DNA from: Ceratothoa steindachneri | Taxonomy: Eukaryota > Arthropoda > Malacostraca > Isopoda > Cymothoidae | Length of the DNA: 64,000 bases | Assembly (NCBI GenBank): GCA_963969495.1 | Contig: OZ018321.1 | Location: 194,605,796 to 194,669,795, forward strand | Reading direction: 5' to 3' | Shown here: positions 10,720 through 22,326 of the stretch, piece by piece | Position numbering within the stretch: position 1 is the first letter of the stretch | Layout of the letters: every line of letters begins with the position of its first letter | Notes under the pieces: generated by a model | What the model was told of the DNA's origin: nothing | Database searches by the model: none | Seen by the model: only the letters and a program-made list of their open reading frames with translations | Translations under genes and position numbers: made by a program

Positions 10720-11638
10720 CGAGGGGCGGTCAATAAGTTTTGCGAATCGGTAGGGCAAAACAGAGGAAGAGGGATGGCTGTTTGTGGGGGTGTTAGGACA
10801 GGTTATGACAAGTCAGGACTTGCAGCCGCACGCTCCTGCCTCGTCTATTTAAGAAGCAGTAGCTGATCGCAGATCGTCAGTCACAATTTTTTCAACAAAT
10901 GAGAAGGTTGAGCACCGCGCAGTGATCAATTGTTTTACTAAGTAAGGCAAGAATGCAAAAGAGATCCATGAACGCATGGTTGCAGTGTACACAGACACCG
11001 CCCCTTACTATGCAACCATTGCTCGGGGGAATAGATAGTTCTGCCATGGTCGTGAGTCCCTTGAAGATGACGCCCGTCAGACGTGACCAACGAGGACAAC
11101 GTGGCCCGTGTGGAGAGGATCATCCTCGAAAATCGACAGGGGAAGGTCGAAGAAATCGAGCGAGAACTTGGAATATCACATGGAAGTGTTATCAACATCA
11201 TCCAAGACAATTTGGCCATGACCAAGGTCTCTGTCTGTTGTGTCCCTATAAGCCTCACGCCTCATGATCGACTTCAACGTCGTCGAAGCCCTCAAGGCCA
11301 GAGTTGCACAAGCTGCCCTGCGCGAGTGCGGATTCGAGGAGCTCAACCATCCCCCCTACAGTCCAGATGTGGCCCCTAGCGACTACTTTTTATTCCGCCA
11401 GCTCAAGGCTGCACTGCGTGGACGCCGGTTTGGGGACGATGAAGATGTCCAGCTCTCCGTCCAGGAGTGCATTAAACAGCAGTCGGGAGATTTCTGGTTG
11501 TCGGGAATTCGAAGCCTCAGGGACAAGTGGCGCAAGTGCATTGAAGTCGAGGGGAGTTATATTGAAAAATAATAAAACACTTTTCCTCATATCTCGTTTC
11601 CTTATATCCGAATTGGATAACTTGTTGACCGCCCCTCG
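10720..11638 (+). mobile_element. Internally deleted mariner, copy 1
   Basis: Terminal repeats begin CGAGGGGCGGTCAATAAG on the left, and the right end reads the reverse complement of CGAGGGGCGGTCAACAAG, followed by TA. The interior encodes an N-terminal helix-turn-helix part (RELGISHGSVINIIQ) and a C-terminal part with NHPPYSPDVAPSDYFLF. The sequence that should encode the first two catalytic aspartates is absent. At 919 bases it is well below a full mariner of about 1.3 kb. A second copy at 17,651-18,581 has the same deletion, so this is a non-autonomous derivative. Confidence 0.85.
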
Positions 11639-12522
11639 TATGTGTGTGTGTGTGTGACATTTCACCTACTCTAAGAGTGTATGACATTTTGTTTAAACGT
11701 GCCATTCCTCCTTTCCTTCCTACTTTGCTGAGACCAATGATGCGCCGTTGTCTTATGTTCTTCTTGTCCATCGCCATTTCATTCAGATAAATATTTGACT
11801 GTTGTTTTTCAGATGAGCAAATATTTTTTTAGCACATTCTTGTTATATTCAGATATCTGAGATATAAAATCCTCGTATTGACAGAGAAGTACCAGTATTC
11901 AACTTTTTTTGCGTCATTGCTTTTTATATAGATGTTTATAGGTGTTTGTGCAAAAAAAAAATGCTCGAAAATGGCTGTAGTTTATTAAGACGATTAGATA
12001 CTTCGAAAAATAATTTTATTATGATGCAGAAAGTAGGTAAAAAAATCATAAAACTTGGAATAAGTTCGAATCATTTGTTTGAATACTACAATGAAATCCT
12101 TTGAGAAATTTTCCAGCAAAACATATATATTTATCAATGCTAATTCGAGTCATTCTTCTCGCCAACAATAACCATTCACTGACTATCATTTTTACCACTC
12201 GTTTGACTGCGACATAATCAGTGACACACTCTCTCGTATATCTCAAAATCAGGATGATCATTAATTTGATATCAATGACCTTTGATAATTGCCTTGTCTA
12301 TTGCATATTATTTAAATGCTGAGCATCAATTCTTTTATTAAATCAATCTTCATGCAGTACTCGTTTTTTACATAGTTAATTGCATTTCTCGTAATCAATA
12401 CCGTTCTCAAAATATCATGATTGTCAATTCAGACGTAATGGCCAATTGTACAGCCATAGCCAAAGTTTTGAGACTAATATATATATTTTTTCATTTATTT
12501 TTAAAATTAATTAATAGCAATA
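11639..12522. other. AT-rich, no gene seen
   Basis: A short (TG)n run follows the mariner (11,639-11,657). The rest is AT-rich with no recognisable coding. Confidence 0.3.
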
Positions 12523-12551
12523 ATCATCATCATCATCATCATCATCATCAT
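12523..12551. repeat. (ATC)n microsatellite
   Basis: Consecutive ATC triplets. Confidence 0.9.
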
Positions 12552-12654
12552 TAACTCTATAATTTAAGAAGGGGAATTTTTTTAGTATTTGAATAATTTC
12601 ATCTTAGTTTGGTTGTGACTTATGTTTTTTATCAAAGTTGTTTCTAATAATTCT

Positions 12655-12830
12655 TTTATAATATCAAAAAACAAAATGGTGAAGTTCAGAAATAAATATA
12701 AGTATCGAAATTTTGTATAATATTTTAAAAACCTAAAGAATTACAAATGGTGAAGTTCAAAAAATTTAACCATGGCTGTTTTTTTTTAGATTTTAAATTT
12801 TAATCTTAGTAGCGAAGTGCAAGCTCCCTC
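12655..12830 (+). repeat. Dispersed repeat with GGTGAAGTTCAG units
   Basis: Two GGTGAAGTTCA boxes (near 12,677 and 12,750) and the run TTAGATTTTAAATTTTAATC also occur at 52,250-52,490. There they lie just after the repetitive protein fragment. This is probably non-coding sequence of the same repeat family, whose C-terminal half lies nearby at 14,230. Confidence 0.6.
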
Positions 12831-13669
12831 CGTAGGGTAAAGTGGCGAAGCCATTGCCTGGTTATTTAATATGTAAATTATTGCAAGTTTATTAAAAAGT
12901 CAGTATTTCAAAAATAATAGGAAATAACTAAATTCCTTCGCTGAATCCAAAATCGCGCTCTGGTTCTGTGCCTGTTGGAGGTGAGATTTAGTCTCTGCAG
13001 TTTTGCTATTCAATCAAAAGGGTATAATGATGACAAATATGTGATAAATGAAAGATGTTGTGTAATTATAAAACATTTAGTAATATTTTTTGGTAAAAAT
13101 AATAGCTGAAATATTTTTCAGTTCCAGAAATGTTTCTTTCAAAAGAAAAGCTCTGCACCAAGGTGGCGTGAAATGAAAGGAGATGGTTGCTTAAGGTATT
13201 GGATCAAAGAACACCAGTTTAGGATCATTAATTACTTTCAAAAGACTGCTTACACTCCTGCGAAGAAGTCTTCCGGACGCTCAAGCGGTTCAAATAAACG
13301 CCAAGATCTCCGCCTGGTAAGCTCTCCTCAGCTCAAAGATCGGATTGCCTCCAGGCCCGAGCTTGCTATGATTGAAAAAGAGCAGGTGTGAAAATTTCAG
13401 GGTAAAAGTGTGGCGGGGATCTTTCCCCAAAGGACTCAAGTCGAGAAGGGCCGCGAAGAAGCCTCATATCACCAAGAATAACTCTTCGCTTGTTTGGAGC
13501 TTCTGACAGATCACCAGTTAAGTATGCATCTGTAATCTGATATTTGTAGAAAATGAGTTGTTGTTTCTCAACCTGCTTCTCATCCTTTGCCTTGAATTGA
13601 GAATCAAGAATCTTTTTTTAGCATGCTGTCAGAGCGTGTTTAAATAGTTGTTGTTAATTATAATTTGGT
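12831..13669 (+). other. Unassigned; one unrecognised ORF
   Basis: An ATG frame at 13,173-13,391 encodes 72 residues rich in K, R and S in its middle. A GTAAGC at about 13,317 could be a splice donor. I recognise no family. Confidence 0.25.
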
Positions 13670-14145
13670 TTTATTATTGTTATTTATTGGTGGAACGAGT
13701 GCCATGTTGAACAATTTATTAAGGCTCGGCGTATTTAAGAGCTCATAACTGATTTCTTGCAATTTGGGGGTACAATCACTTTGGGTGGTTATTCGGTAGA
13801 CGCTGGTGATATATTTTCCATCATTATCCTTTTGGAAAACCACGTCAACGAAAGGTATGCATCCGTCCAGATTTAGTTCGTACGTGAATTTAAAACCGGA
13901 GCTTGATTCCATGGTTTCTTCAAGTTGGAGTAGTTGTTGTTCATGGTTAATTGTTAGGAACATATCGTCAATTTATCGCGTATATATCTTAGAGGGTTAC
14001 TGTAATTCTGGGAGAAAAACTTCTTCAATTTGCAAATGTCGGGCCGTTAATCTGCCTGTACACAGATTGCCATCTGGTCTGAATGGAGCCTCGATCGTTC
14101 AAACTTTTAAACGGTCTTGTGGTATACAAGGTTGTATTTTTTAAG
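13670..14145 (-). pseudogene. PLE reverse transcriptase fragment
   Basis: ORF 13,658-13,963 (minus) starts just after the catalytic box, read as IDDMFLTINHEQQLLQLEE, and continues with LDGCIPFVDVVFQKDNDG, the PLE-type block usually written as PFLDV. Upstream, to 14,145, frame-shifted translation shows the FRPDG and RQINGPTFAN-type blocks that precede YVDD in PLEs. It belongs to a different PLE lineage from the copy at 53.9 kb. Both ends are truncated. Confidence 0.65.
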
Positions 14146-14229
14146 GTAGTCAGTCGGTAGTTGCATAAACCTATCTTATGATTATTTAGATAGTTTTGTT
14201 GAGCAGAACGTTGGTGAAGAGGCTTTATA

Positions 14230-14800
14230 CATCCAATGGACTTGGATTGTTTTGGATATGGTATTCAGTTAGTCTTCGTGAAGAACATGGAGGCATAGAG
14301 AGGGTCATTCAATTGTTGCAATATCACAAACAAAATTGGATCATCTGTCTTGATCTTAAAATGGTATACTTACTTTTTGGTCAGCAACGCGGGTACGCAA
14401 AGTATCCCTGCTTTATGTGCATATGTGACAGCAAAGCTTGAGAGAAGCATTGGGTGGAGATGAATTGTCTTTCTAGATCTGAGCTCAAACCTGGTGATCC
14501 CAATATGCTACATAAACGACTTGTTCACAGAAAGAAAATTATATTCTGACCTATGCACATCAACTAACTTGGGCCTCATGAAGCAATTCGTTAAAGTATC
14601 GCCAACTGAAGGCAACTGTTTTAAGTAGCTTCTTTTGGCATTTCCTGTCCTGTCAATTGAAAATATCAAGGCCGATGTGTTTGATGGTCCACAGATTTGG
14701 CAGCTCATCAAAGATAAACATTCCTTTCTAACTTGCCGGAAAACCTAGGTGAAGTCAGCAATGAGCAAGGTAAACAATTCCCCCAATATTTAAAGGTCAT
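14230..14800 (+). pseudogene. Repetitive unassigned protein family, C-terminal half
   Basis: Translation gives EEHGGIERVIQLL, WIICLDLKMVYLLFGQQRGY and AKYPCFMCICDSKA. A frame change follows, then LGLMKQFVK, LLLAFPVLSIENIKADVF and DGPQIWQLIKDKHSF. This block order is typical of a multicopy protein of unknown function that I recall from arthropod and other animal genomes (GDLK, GYTK.CCFLC.WDSR, LGLMKNFVK). The N-terminal half of the same family is at 51,211-52,262. Stops and at least one frameshift are present. I do not know its biochemical role; its copy number suggests a mobile element. Confidence 0.6.
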
Positions 14801-14849
14801 CGAGGAACAGTCGAATGGTAGATGGGTCGTAAATATGTTGGCTGACTAC

Positions 14850-15020
14850 TCTAGGAGCTAACGATGATGCTTTTAAACGTCTCATAAAGACTCATCTATT
14901 CAGAATTGTTTTCTCTCCCTTGTAAACTTTCTCTACACTCGCTACACAACCTGCGCTCTGGGAGGGCTAACAGCCCTGAAGGCCCGGTGCAGGCCTTCAC
15001 TTCGATCACCCTGTGTAACT
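14850..15020 (+). mobile_element. CR1/L2-type LINE 3' end, second copy
   Basis: The tail FKRLIKTHLFRIVFSPL and the following 3' UTR match the nested copy at 1,650-1,975. The inner hairpin is kept with compensating changes (14,963-14,977). The outer stem and the ATT tail have decayed. Confidence 0.65.
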
Positions 15021-15331
15021 GACCTAAGCTTCACCTTGGTGGTTTACAAGAACATAATAGTCCAGGTGGTTGCAGTCTGAGGAGTTGGGAGGCTAGATGT
15101 TCAAAGTGATATGGTCAAAACAATTGTCTGACAGCTAAGATTGGGTCCTCCTGCTTTGTGTTGTAGAGTGCAGAGTCCTGCGATAATATAAATAGGGGCA
15201 TAACGTGTGCCCTTGCCACTGTCTACCCCTAACACCATAATAAAGAATGGAAACTTGATGTATATGACTATGGGTACATCTTTGGGAGACAGCAAGATAG
15301 TGGTTGTTTTGCGACTTCACCACCTGGTTCT

Positions 15332-16285
15332 GGCAACTAGACGGGCGAATCAAAGAATTGTAAAAGGTTAAATGACAACTCCATGGTTATGTTAATACAA
15401 GAAAAATCCTGAAAATTCAAAAAGCTCAAAGTATTGTGGGGATGTGGGGGGGGGGGGGGCAGGGAGACACCTGCATATCACCAAGGCTGGTAGTGACCAA
15501 TGCTAGAGGGGAGGACTTGAGTGCGAGTCCATGTGCATGTGTACATATCTAGATACGCACACAGGAGGCCGAGTTTGTGTGCACTCGACCCTCCACCTAT
15601 AATACTACTACGGACATTACTCTGACTATGGAGGCTTTTAGGGATTCTTTAGTGTTATAAGGGTGCTCATTAACCTCTTTCTCAATTACGCTGCATACAT
15701 AGTAGTCCAATGGGTCGAGATGTGGGGAGCTAGGAAGCCAAATGTTAGGGGTTATGTGACGATGGAAATTTTCAGCCATCCTATCCTGCGTTGCTTGATC
15801 CTTGTGTGATGGTGCCGAGTCTTGTTGAAACACATAAGATCTTCCATCGCGTACATTGTTGATCCATGGCTTAACCATCTTTAGCCTCTAACTCCTTACC
15901 AACTTTGTAGACGAAGGATCTAGCGACTTTTAAAAATCGCGCTATTTCTAAATTGCTATGTTCAGCCTTTATAGTCACGATAACTGTCTGCCTCTTCATT
16001 TCTTGTATAAGCATAGGATCTGCCATTGATAATTCTGAAATATAGAAAATATACAGTCAAATAATATGCTGCTCTATTACAAATAACATATGTCCTCAAA
16101 TACCTTACGACCATGTATATATTAAAGAGAGAGAGAGAGAAAGAGGGAGAGAGAGAGAGAGAGAGAGAAAGAGAGATATTCATATTCCGTATGTAGATTA
16201 GTTTCTATTTTTAACTCGTTTTTTGTATTTTCAAGGCACAAATTGAAACTCATTAACTATGTTTTAAATTATACATTTATGTTGT
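15332..16285. repeat. Inverted duplication, left arm
   Basis: The whole stretch is the reverse complement of 30,318-31,283 at high identity. The shared sequence includes a maT-like transposase relic, a long non-coding tail, a GA/CT microsatellite (16,126-16,178 here) and sequence outside the transposon terminus. The duplicated unit is therefore larger than the transposon itself. Confidence 0.85.
15590..16117 (-). pseudogene. maT-like (DD37D) transposase relic, internally deleted
   Basis: On the minus strand the N-terminal part (helix-turn-helix, near MADPMLIQEMKRQTVIVTI) runs to about 15,880. It then passes straight into WINNVRDGRSYVFQQDSAPSH, with the second catalytic aspartate, and NIWLPSSPHLDPLDYYV, with the third. 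Counting gives 37 residues between the two, as in the maT/DD37D group. The segment with the first catalytic aspartate is missing, exactly as in the copy at 30,505. The terminal repeat near 16,090-16,117 reads GTCGTAAGGTATTTGAGGAC on the minus strand. Confidence 0.75.
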
Positions 16286-16799
16286 TCCCATATTCAATAA
16301 AGGTATACGTGATTTAAAAGAGAATTGTCGTCTAGTAACCTTAATTTCACTTTTATGTAAAATAATAGTCAATTATTGTTATAAAACTAGAGGGACATGA
16401 TCTAGTCGACCTGCGGCAAAAAATGGCCAATTTAGATACCTAGCCACCAAGTGGCTCCACCTGGTTGTCAGCTGATATCAGATTTCGACTCAGAAACCTC
16501 ATTTACCCCTTGTGACATTGATCTGACCTTCATATCTTTAAAAATGGCCAATTTAACACGTGGTAGTCAAATTCTATCATATTTTAACTCAGCAGCATTA
16601 GATTTAGCTGGCTATATTGCGCCAGCGACTCGTTGCGGACATAAGATGAACACAACACGAGATTTGAATGACCCATAGACCTACTTGCTTCACCGCATTA
16701 ATTTTACAGTCATTTAACAGAGTAATCAACTTTTTCAAATATTGAACACATTTCAAGAAAGAGATCTTGTTTGATTATTCTAGTGTTATTTTATGATCG
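16286..16799. other. No recognised gene
   Basis: An ATG frame at 16,451-16,678 has no recognisable motif. Confidence 0.3.
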
Positions 16800-18640
16800 T
16801 GTGGCAAAAGCTGTCGATTCAAGTTCAAGTTACGATGTGATATAGCTCTATTTTGCTAAAGTCTTTGCTAAACTTCCATTCAATATCCTTCTTTCAAAGT
16901 TAAAAGTTATCCATATTCACGACAATACGATAACTTGGACTAAAAGCTGGTTAACAGATCGTAAGCAAATGGTGTTTTTAAACAGGGTGACATCCGACTG
17001 GCTTCCAATCATAAGTGGAGTTCGTCAAGGCTCCGTTTTGGGACCTCTCCTCTTTAACTTTCGTTTAAACCCCATAGGTTCTTGAATGGATGCCAAATAA
17101 ATTCATTTGCTGGCGATACTCAAATTAGGCAGATAAAAAAAAACGAAGACGGAAATTGTTTACAAAATTTCTTAAATAAGGTAATTAAATGTGCAACGAT
17201 TTGGGCATGAAGCTTAATGTTTCCAAATGCAGTGTTTTACACTTCGGAAAGTATAATCCTAAATTTAAATATTATATCTAAGTTACCGAGCTTATCAAAA
17301 AAAAGGACATCTATGAGTTAAAGTAGATAATAAATTAAATTTTGCAAGTCACTTCATAGCTGTTACATGGGAACAAAGTAGGAAATAATAGGGGGTCTAA
17401 AACAACTTAGGTACGATCAGAGGCTTAGAGAACACAATCTCTATTCTCTCAAACATATGAAGAAATAGAAACTTATAATTTATTGCGTAACCCACCAGAT
17501 ACTGCACAAAGTCTGATTGATGTTACGGCCATGACAGCCACGAGACGACACGACAAAATGATAAAGAAGTGGAATTTCAAATTAGCGACGAGAAAAATTG
17601 CGTTAAGCAAGCGCATGATTCAAGTCTGAAATAGTCTGCCACAAGAAATACGAGGGGCGGTCAATAAGTTTTCAACTCGGTTATAAGGAAACGAGATATG
17701 AGGAAAAGTGTTTTAATATTTTTCAATATAACTCCCCTCGACTTCAATGCACTGGCGCTACTTGTCCCTGAGGCTTCGAATTCCCGACAACCAGAAATCT
17801 CCCGATTGCTGCTCAATCCACTCCTGGACGGAGAGCTGGACATCTTCATCGTGCCCAAACCGGCGTCCACGCAGTGCAGCTTTGAGTTGGCGGAATAAAA
17901 AGTAGTCGCTAGGGGCCACATCTGGACTGTAGGGAGGATAGTTGAGCTACTCGGATCCGCACTCGCGCAGGGCAGATTGTGCAACTCTGGCCTTGTGGAC
18001 TTTGACGACGTTGAAGTCGATCATGGGGCGTGAGGTTTCTAGGGACCCAACGGGCAAAGACATTGGTCATGACCAAATTGTGGTGGATGATGTTAATAAC
18101 ACTTACATGTGATATTCCAAGTTCTCGCTCGATTTCTTCGACCTTCACCCGTCGATTTTCGAGGATGATCCTCTCCACACGGACCACATTGTCCTCATCG
18201 GTCACGTCTGACGGGCGTCCTGGACGGGGTTCATCTTCAAGGGACTCATGACCATGGCGGAATTCCTTATTCCAGAGAGCAATAGTTGCATAGGAATGGG
18301 CGATCTCGGTGTACACTGCAACCATGCGTTCATGGATCTCTTTTGAATTCTTGCCTTCCTTGGTCAAAAAATTGATCACTGCGCGGTGCTCAACCTTCTC
18401 CATTATTGAAAAAAATGTCACTGACGATCTGCGATCAGCAACTGCTTCTTAAATAGACGAGGCAGGAGTGTGCGGCTGCAGGCCCTGACTTGTCATAACT
18501 TGTCCTAGCACCCACACAAACAGCCATCCCCCTTCCTCTGTTAGGTCCTACCGATTCGCCAAACTTATTGACAGCCCCTCGTAGTTAGAGCTTCAAACAC
18601 CGAAATCATGAAAAATAAATTTAATATATTTATAAAATTT
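16800..18640 (+). pseudogene. CR1/jockey-like LINE RT relic, split by a mariner
   Basis: Frame-broken translation gives LPFNILLSKLKVIHIHDN, WLTDRKQMVFLNRVTSDW and SGVRQGSVLGPLLFN, standard RT fingers and palm blocks of CR1/jockey-type LINEs. The catalytic box is decayed to a FAGD-like form. The C-terminal block near RMIQVWNSLPQEI is cut by the mariner at 17,651-18,581. The LINE then resumes with VRASNTEIMKNKFN. Its 5' part is missing. Confidence 0.7.
17651..18581 (-). mobile_element. Internally deleted mariner, copy 2
   Basis: A TA dinucleotide flanks each end (17,649-17,650 and 18,582-18,583), the expected mariner target duplication. The ends read CGAGGGGCGGTCAATAAG and CGAGGGGCTGTCAATAAG. 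ORF 17,909-18,421 (minus) encodes the DNA-binding half: KVEHRAVINFLTKEGK, YATIALWNKEFRHG and ELGISHVSVINIIHH. After PHDRLQRR the frame breaks at a deletion that removes the first two catalytic aspartates. NYPPYSPDVAPSDYFLF survives in another frame. The same junction occurs in copy 1. Confidence 0.9.
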
Positions 18641-19499
18641 AAAAGATAAATAATATAAGTATTTTATAATATAACAAATAAAATAAAAATATGTTGAAAA
18701 GAGGCCATATTTTTAATAGGGCCGACCATGTATCAAATGATATAGGTCTCTGCAGGTACCAAAATAATGCTGGCGTCTGGTGAGTAGTGAATCAGTGTGT
18801 TGTGAATATTAATTGGATCGGCTGGATGAGGTCCAACTGTGACGGCCTCGTATTTGAGTGGGGGGGGGAGGGGTTCTCACGCTGTTCTGATCTGAAGATC
18901 TTGCCTGTTTCAGCTGCCGTCGACATATACATCCTTTTTGACAGATGGTTCTTGGCACAATCTGTGTAATATCGACCTCGTAGAGCACGATTTTCAGTGA
19001 ATGGTGATAACAGTGACTTTTGAATTTCCGTTGTAAATATTATGAAGAATATTAGAATGACGTAGCCCCCTGCAACTCCCGACAATAAATCAAACATCTC
19101 TCCTATGTGTGCCTTGATGGAGATGATGGCTCATCTGTTTATGAGTTAGCAACAGAGAGTCTTTGCAAAGTGCCGCAATAATCCGAGCTCCGAGCTCCAT
19201 ACTTTGCTGAAGGCTTTCTTTAACTAACAGCAGATCACTTCCACTATTAGGCAGATCACTTCCACTATTAGATTATGGTGGCAGAGCATTTATATATGAG
19301 AACACTTGCTGTTTCCGGAAACACTTTTGATCGGAACCAGAAATTCTCTTTGTTGAGAAAATAGTAGCTTATGACTTGGTTGGTCGATTTGGCCTGCTTT
19401 AGGATAAACATGATTTGGAAATTTTCAGGTGATTCAGTAAGTACCCTGTCTATTTAATTGGTCTAATCTAATGATTATCTGGCTCAGTTCTGGGAATTT
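18641..19499. other. No recognised gene
   Basis: A short direct repeat CAGATCACTTCCACTATTAG occurs twice (about 19,230 and 19,254). No protein was recognised. Confidence 0.3.
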
Positions 19500-20520
19500 C
19501 TGGTTGAAAAAAAGAAGGTGGCAGAGTCTAGCTCTTGTTTTGTTATACGTCAGGTCTCCGGCCCTTTCCGCTCTGGCCTAGCTAGAATGACAATTAGGTA
19601 TGTGGAGAATAGGTCGCCTTGCTTAACCATCTACTCAAGAAATTGGTCTTCAATGCCTAGGTTGAATTTCTCCACCTCCTCTTCCGTGATTCCGAAACCC
19701 CCTTCCAGACCTCTCGGTGTATTCTCTCTTTCTCCTGAGGGGCGCTATCTGTCATGTCCTCGTGAGTTATTTCTGATTTCACGTTCTTCGAAGTCTAGCC
19801 CTTGAGCTTGCTTATGGGAACCCAGGAGATTCTCGAGTTACTTTCGTTATCTAGTCCCCAATTGTGCGATCCCAGTTTCCTGTCAGCTTTTAGGGCAGCC
19901 TAACGTTCACTTGCTACCTTATACGTTGGATTTAATGGAAGCCCATGGAATTTGCATATACTTCCCTAAGAATGTTGTTTTAGGCCAGTTAGAAGCGGTG
20001 TTGAACCAATACTCTCCCTTGATAGGTTGCTCATTGGGAAGAGAATCTTGTACCTGTTCTTCGGAATTGCGCTCTGGTCAGCAACCAATATGTACTCCAT
20101 AATGTTAACCAACTCGGCGTCGAGGTCGTTGTATATTATATTGCTCATGTTCGGATGCTTCTCTAGGAAGGTCCTTCTGTTTTCTTCCCATTCCGCGTTT
20201 CCAAAGAGCCTCTTTGGTTCGGTGATGTTACAATTGGCGCAGTTGCTACCGTGATGACCATTAGGATATGGTCACTGAACGTGACGGTACCTGGTTGTAT
20301 CCGATGATGAAAGAGGAAGTTTCCACTGGTGCGAATCACGTCTGGCTTAGTGACTGTCACTGGGAACAGGAATAGGAGGAAATCGGAACCCATTCTGTCA
20401 GCTAGTCTTCTGTTTGGAAAGTCTAGAATGTTGCCCGGGGATCGGCTCTCTTTCAACTTACTGTTTTGTTCTTCGGGCTGAGATCCCCTTCTATTAGAAC
20501 TGGATAATGTATTTAAAGAG
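19500..20520 (-). pseudogene. LINE endonuclease C-terminal region and linker
   Basis: On the minus strand, ORF 20,163-20,456 contains TVTKPDVIRTSGNF followed by PGTVTFSDHILMVITV. These match the last catalytic blocks of LINE apurinic-like endonucleases (TKPD... and the SDH box with its active-site histidine). The frame then continues downstream (FLEKHPNMSNIIYNDLDAEL, then EVEKFNLGIEDQF) as the linker to a missing RT. It could be the 5' part of the copy A/B/C family, but no overlap proves it. Frameshifts and stops are present. Confidence 0.6.
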
Positions 20521-21340
20521 GGTCATCTGGTCATAGAGAAGTAGATAGGAATTGCGCAGTGGTTAGTAGACAGTCACAAATTCAATGTCACTTATGCGAC
20601 ATATTTACGATAACTGACAGATATGATTCGTCAATCAGTCGGCCTCCCTTGGATTCTAGATTTGAATTTACAGATAGTATGTTCCCATCATATCTCGCTC
20701 CTGTCACTTTTTGTGAATTACATTGTATCCAAATATTCCCGTTATCTTCCTCCCGAAATCATATCTCAGAGAGTAGAAGAATATCATGGCACAGCTCGCA
20801 GCAGATATTACTTAGCAGACTCTTGTTATTTCCCAGCATTGCATATTAGGCGCAAATATAATAAGGCTGTTTATACGTGCCAGAGTTACTTTTGGCCTTA
20901 TATGAGTCTTCCTGATTTTGTGGGGGTATGTATGGCCTTCCAAACCTGAGTTTTTTAAACAGACCGTTTGTAAAATTCGAGAAAGCTGCTGTGCACTTCC
21001 TCTTCGAGCTAGGAGTGATAATACTACTTAAACACTACGCGCCTGACTATTTGAGAAAGGTCATCGACGAAAATGTTTTTCGTTTGAGTTGTGCTTTCGT
21101 TGTTTCATTGAGTGCGACAAGCAGATTGATTTTTGGGGCGCTGCTGCTCTATTCTTTTTCAGTGACCTTTACTGGAGTACTTGGTTGCCTTGTTTTCTAC
21201 ATAGCATGGTTTTCTTCGTTTCTTCTGCCTATGCGGACTAGTTCAGGTTTTGGTTTACATTAGCTAGTGTTCGTATGATATTTAATGCTTCTGCTACATG
21301 TACTATCTGAGGGATGTCGGGGAATTTAGCATGCTTAACT
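20521..21340 (+). other. Unassigned; 108-residue ORF
   Basis: The frame 20,623-20,949 is open for 108 residues and rich in aromatic residues and histidine. Its middle reads RVEEYHGTARSRYYLADSCY. No family was recognised, and it may be chance or a decayed element. Confidence 0.25.
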
Positions 21341-22078
21341 CCAATTTCAGGACATGCTGTCCAAACTGTCTAAACCATTATAAAACGATATCAAGAGATG
21401 AAGGGCCTTGTATCAAGGAAGACAAGTGGCATAAAGCGGCTTACAGCACTTAGAGAAGACATTTGTCATTCGGGCTTCATTACAGAATCGCATAAAAACA
21501 TCTTCTAGACTTTCTGGTTCACTAAAGCTTCAAGTTTAAAATTATGACCCCGAACAGTTAGAATGAGACGTAAAGATCATAGGATAAAAGGATGAAATGC
21601 CAGAAAGTAACCATTGATAACTAAGGTCAACATAAATAAACGTCTTCATTGGACCAATTACATAAATTAGACACATGAACAATGGTTTAAAGTTATTAGG
21701 TCAGAAGAAATTAATTAAGAGTATGTAAGAAAGACATATATTGTTTTTTTAACATGTAATTCAATTTAAATATATTTGAGGAGATGTTTTTTATGCCAGG
21801 GAAGAATGAACTCTACAACTTACTGTATACCACAATGCAGGCACAAGTTTTAGAACCATCCATCCAGAAATTGCATCTCGCAACACCAAGAAATGAAGCT
21901 ATATTTCAACAAGACATTGCCCCATGCCATGCATCCAATCACACCAAGAATTGGTTTGGAGAAATAGGGCTCATCCCTATGGAGTGGCTACCAAAGAGCA
22001 TAGACTTAAATACAATAGAAAATTGTAGGGATTTCTTGGAAAAGCAATAAGAGGAAATATGGGAAATACACAAAGCAG

Positions 22079-22326
22079 TGTACACAAGAAATATATTTAG
22101 TTCGCAATTAGGAGTATCCTCTCCTGCGTGCGAACGTTTATTGGAGTGTAAAAAGTTTAGCAAAACAAAATAAATGATACAAATAACCTCAGACTCTCTG
22201 AGTACTTTGAAATTCATATGTTTGTATTTAATAATAAAAAATGGGTTCCCACAGCCTTATGTAATTACATCTCTCTTGGAAATAATCCATCACATTAGGA
22301 CTTTATTACCGCCTGACCTTACTTTA
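22079..22326 (+). repeat. Gypsy 5' LTR
   Basis: It pairs with 24,509-24,753. Shared landmarks are TGCGAACGTT.ATTGGA, CTTAGCAAAACAAAAT-like sequence and CACATTAGGAC near the end. Confidence 0.75.
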
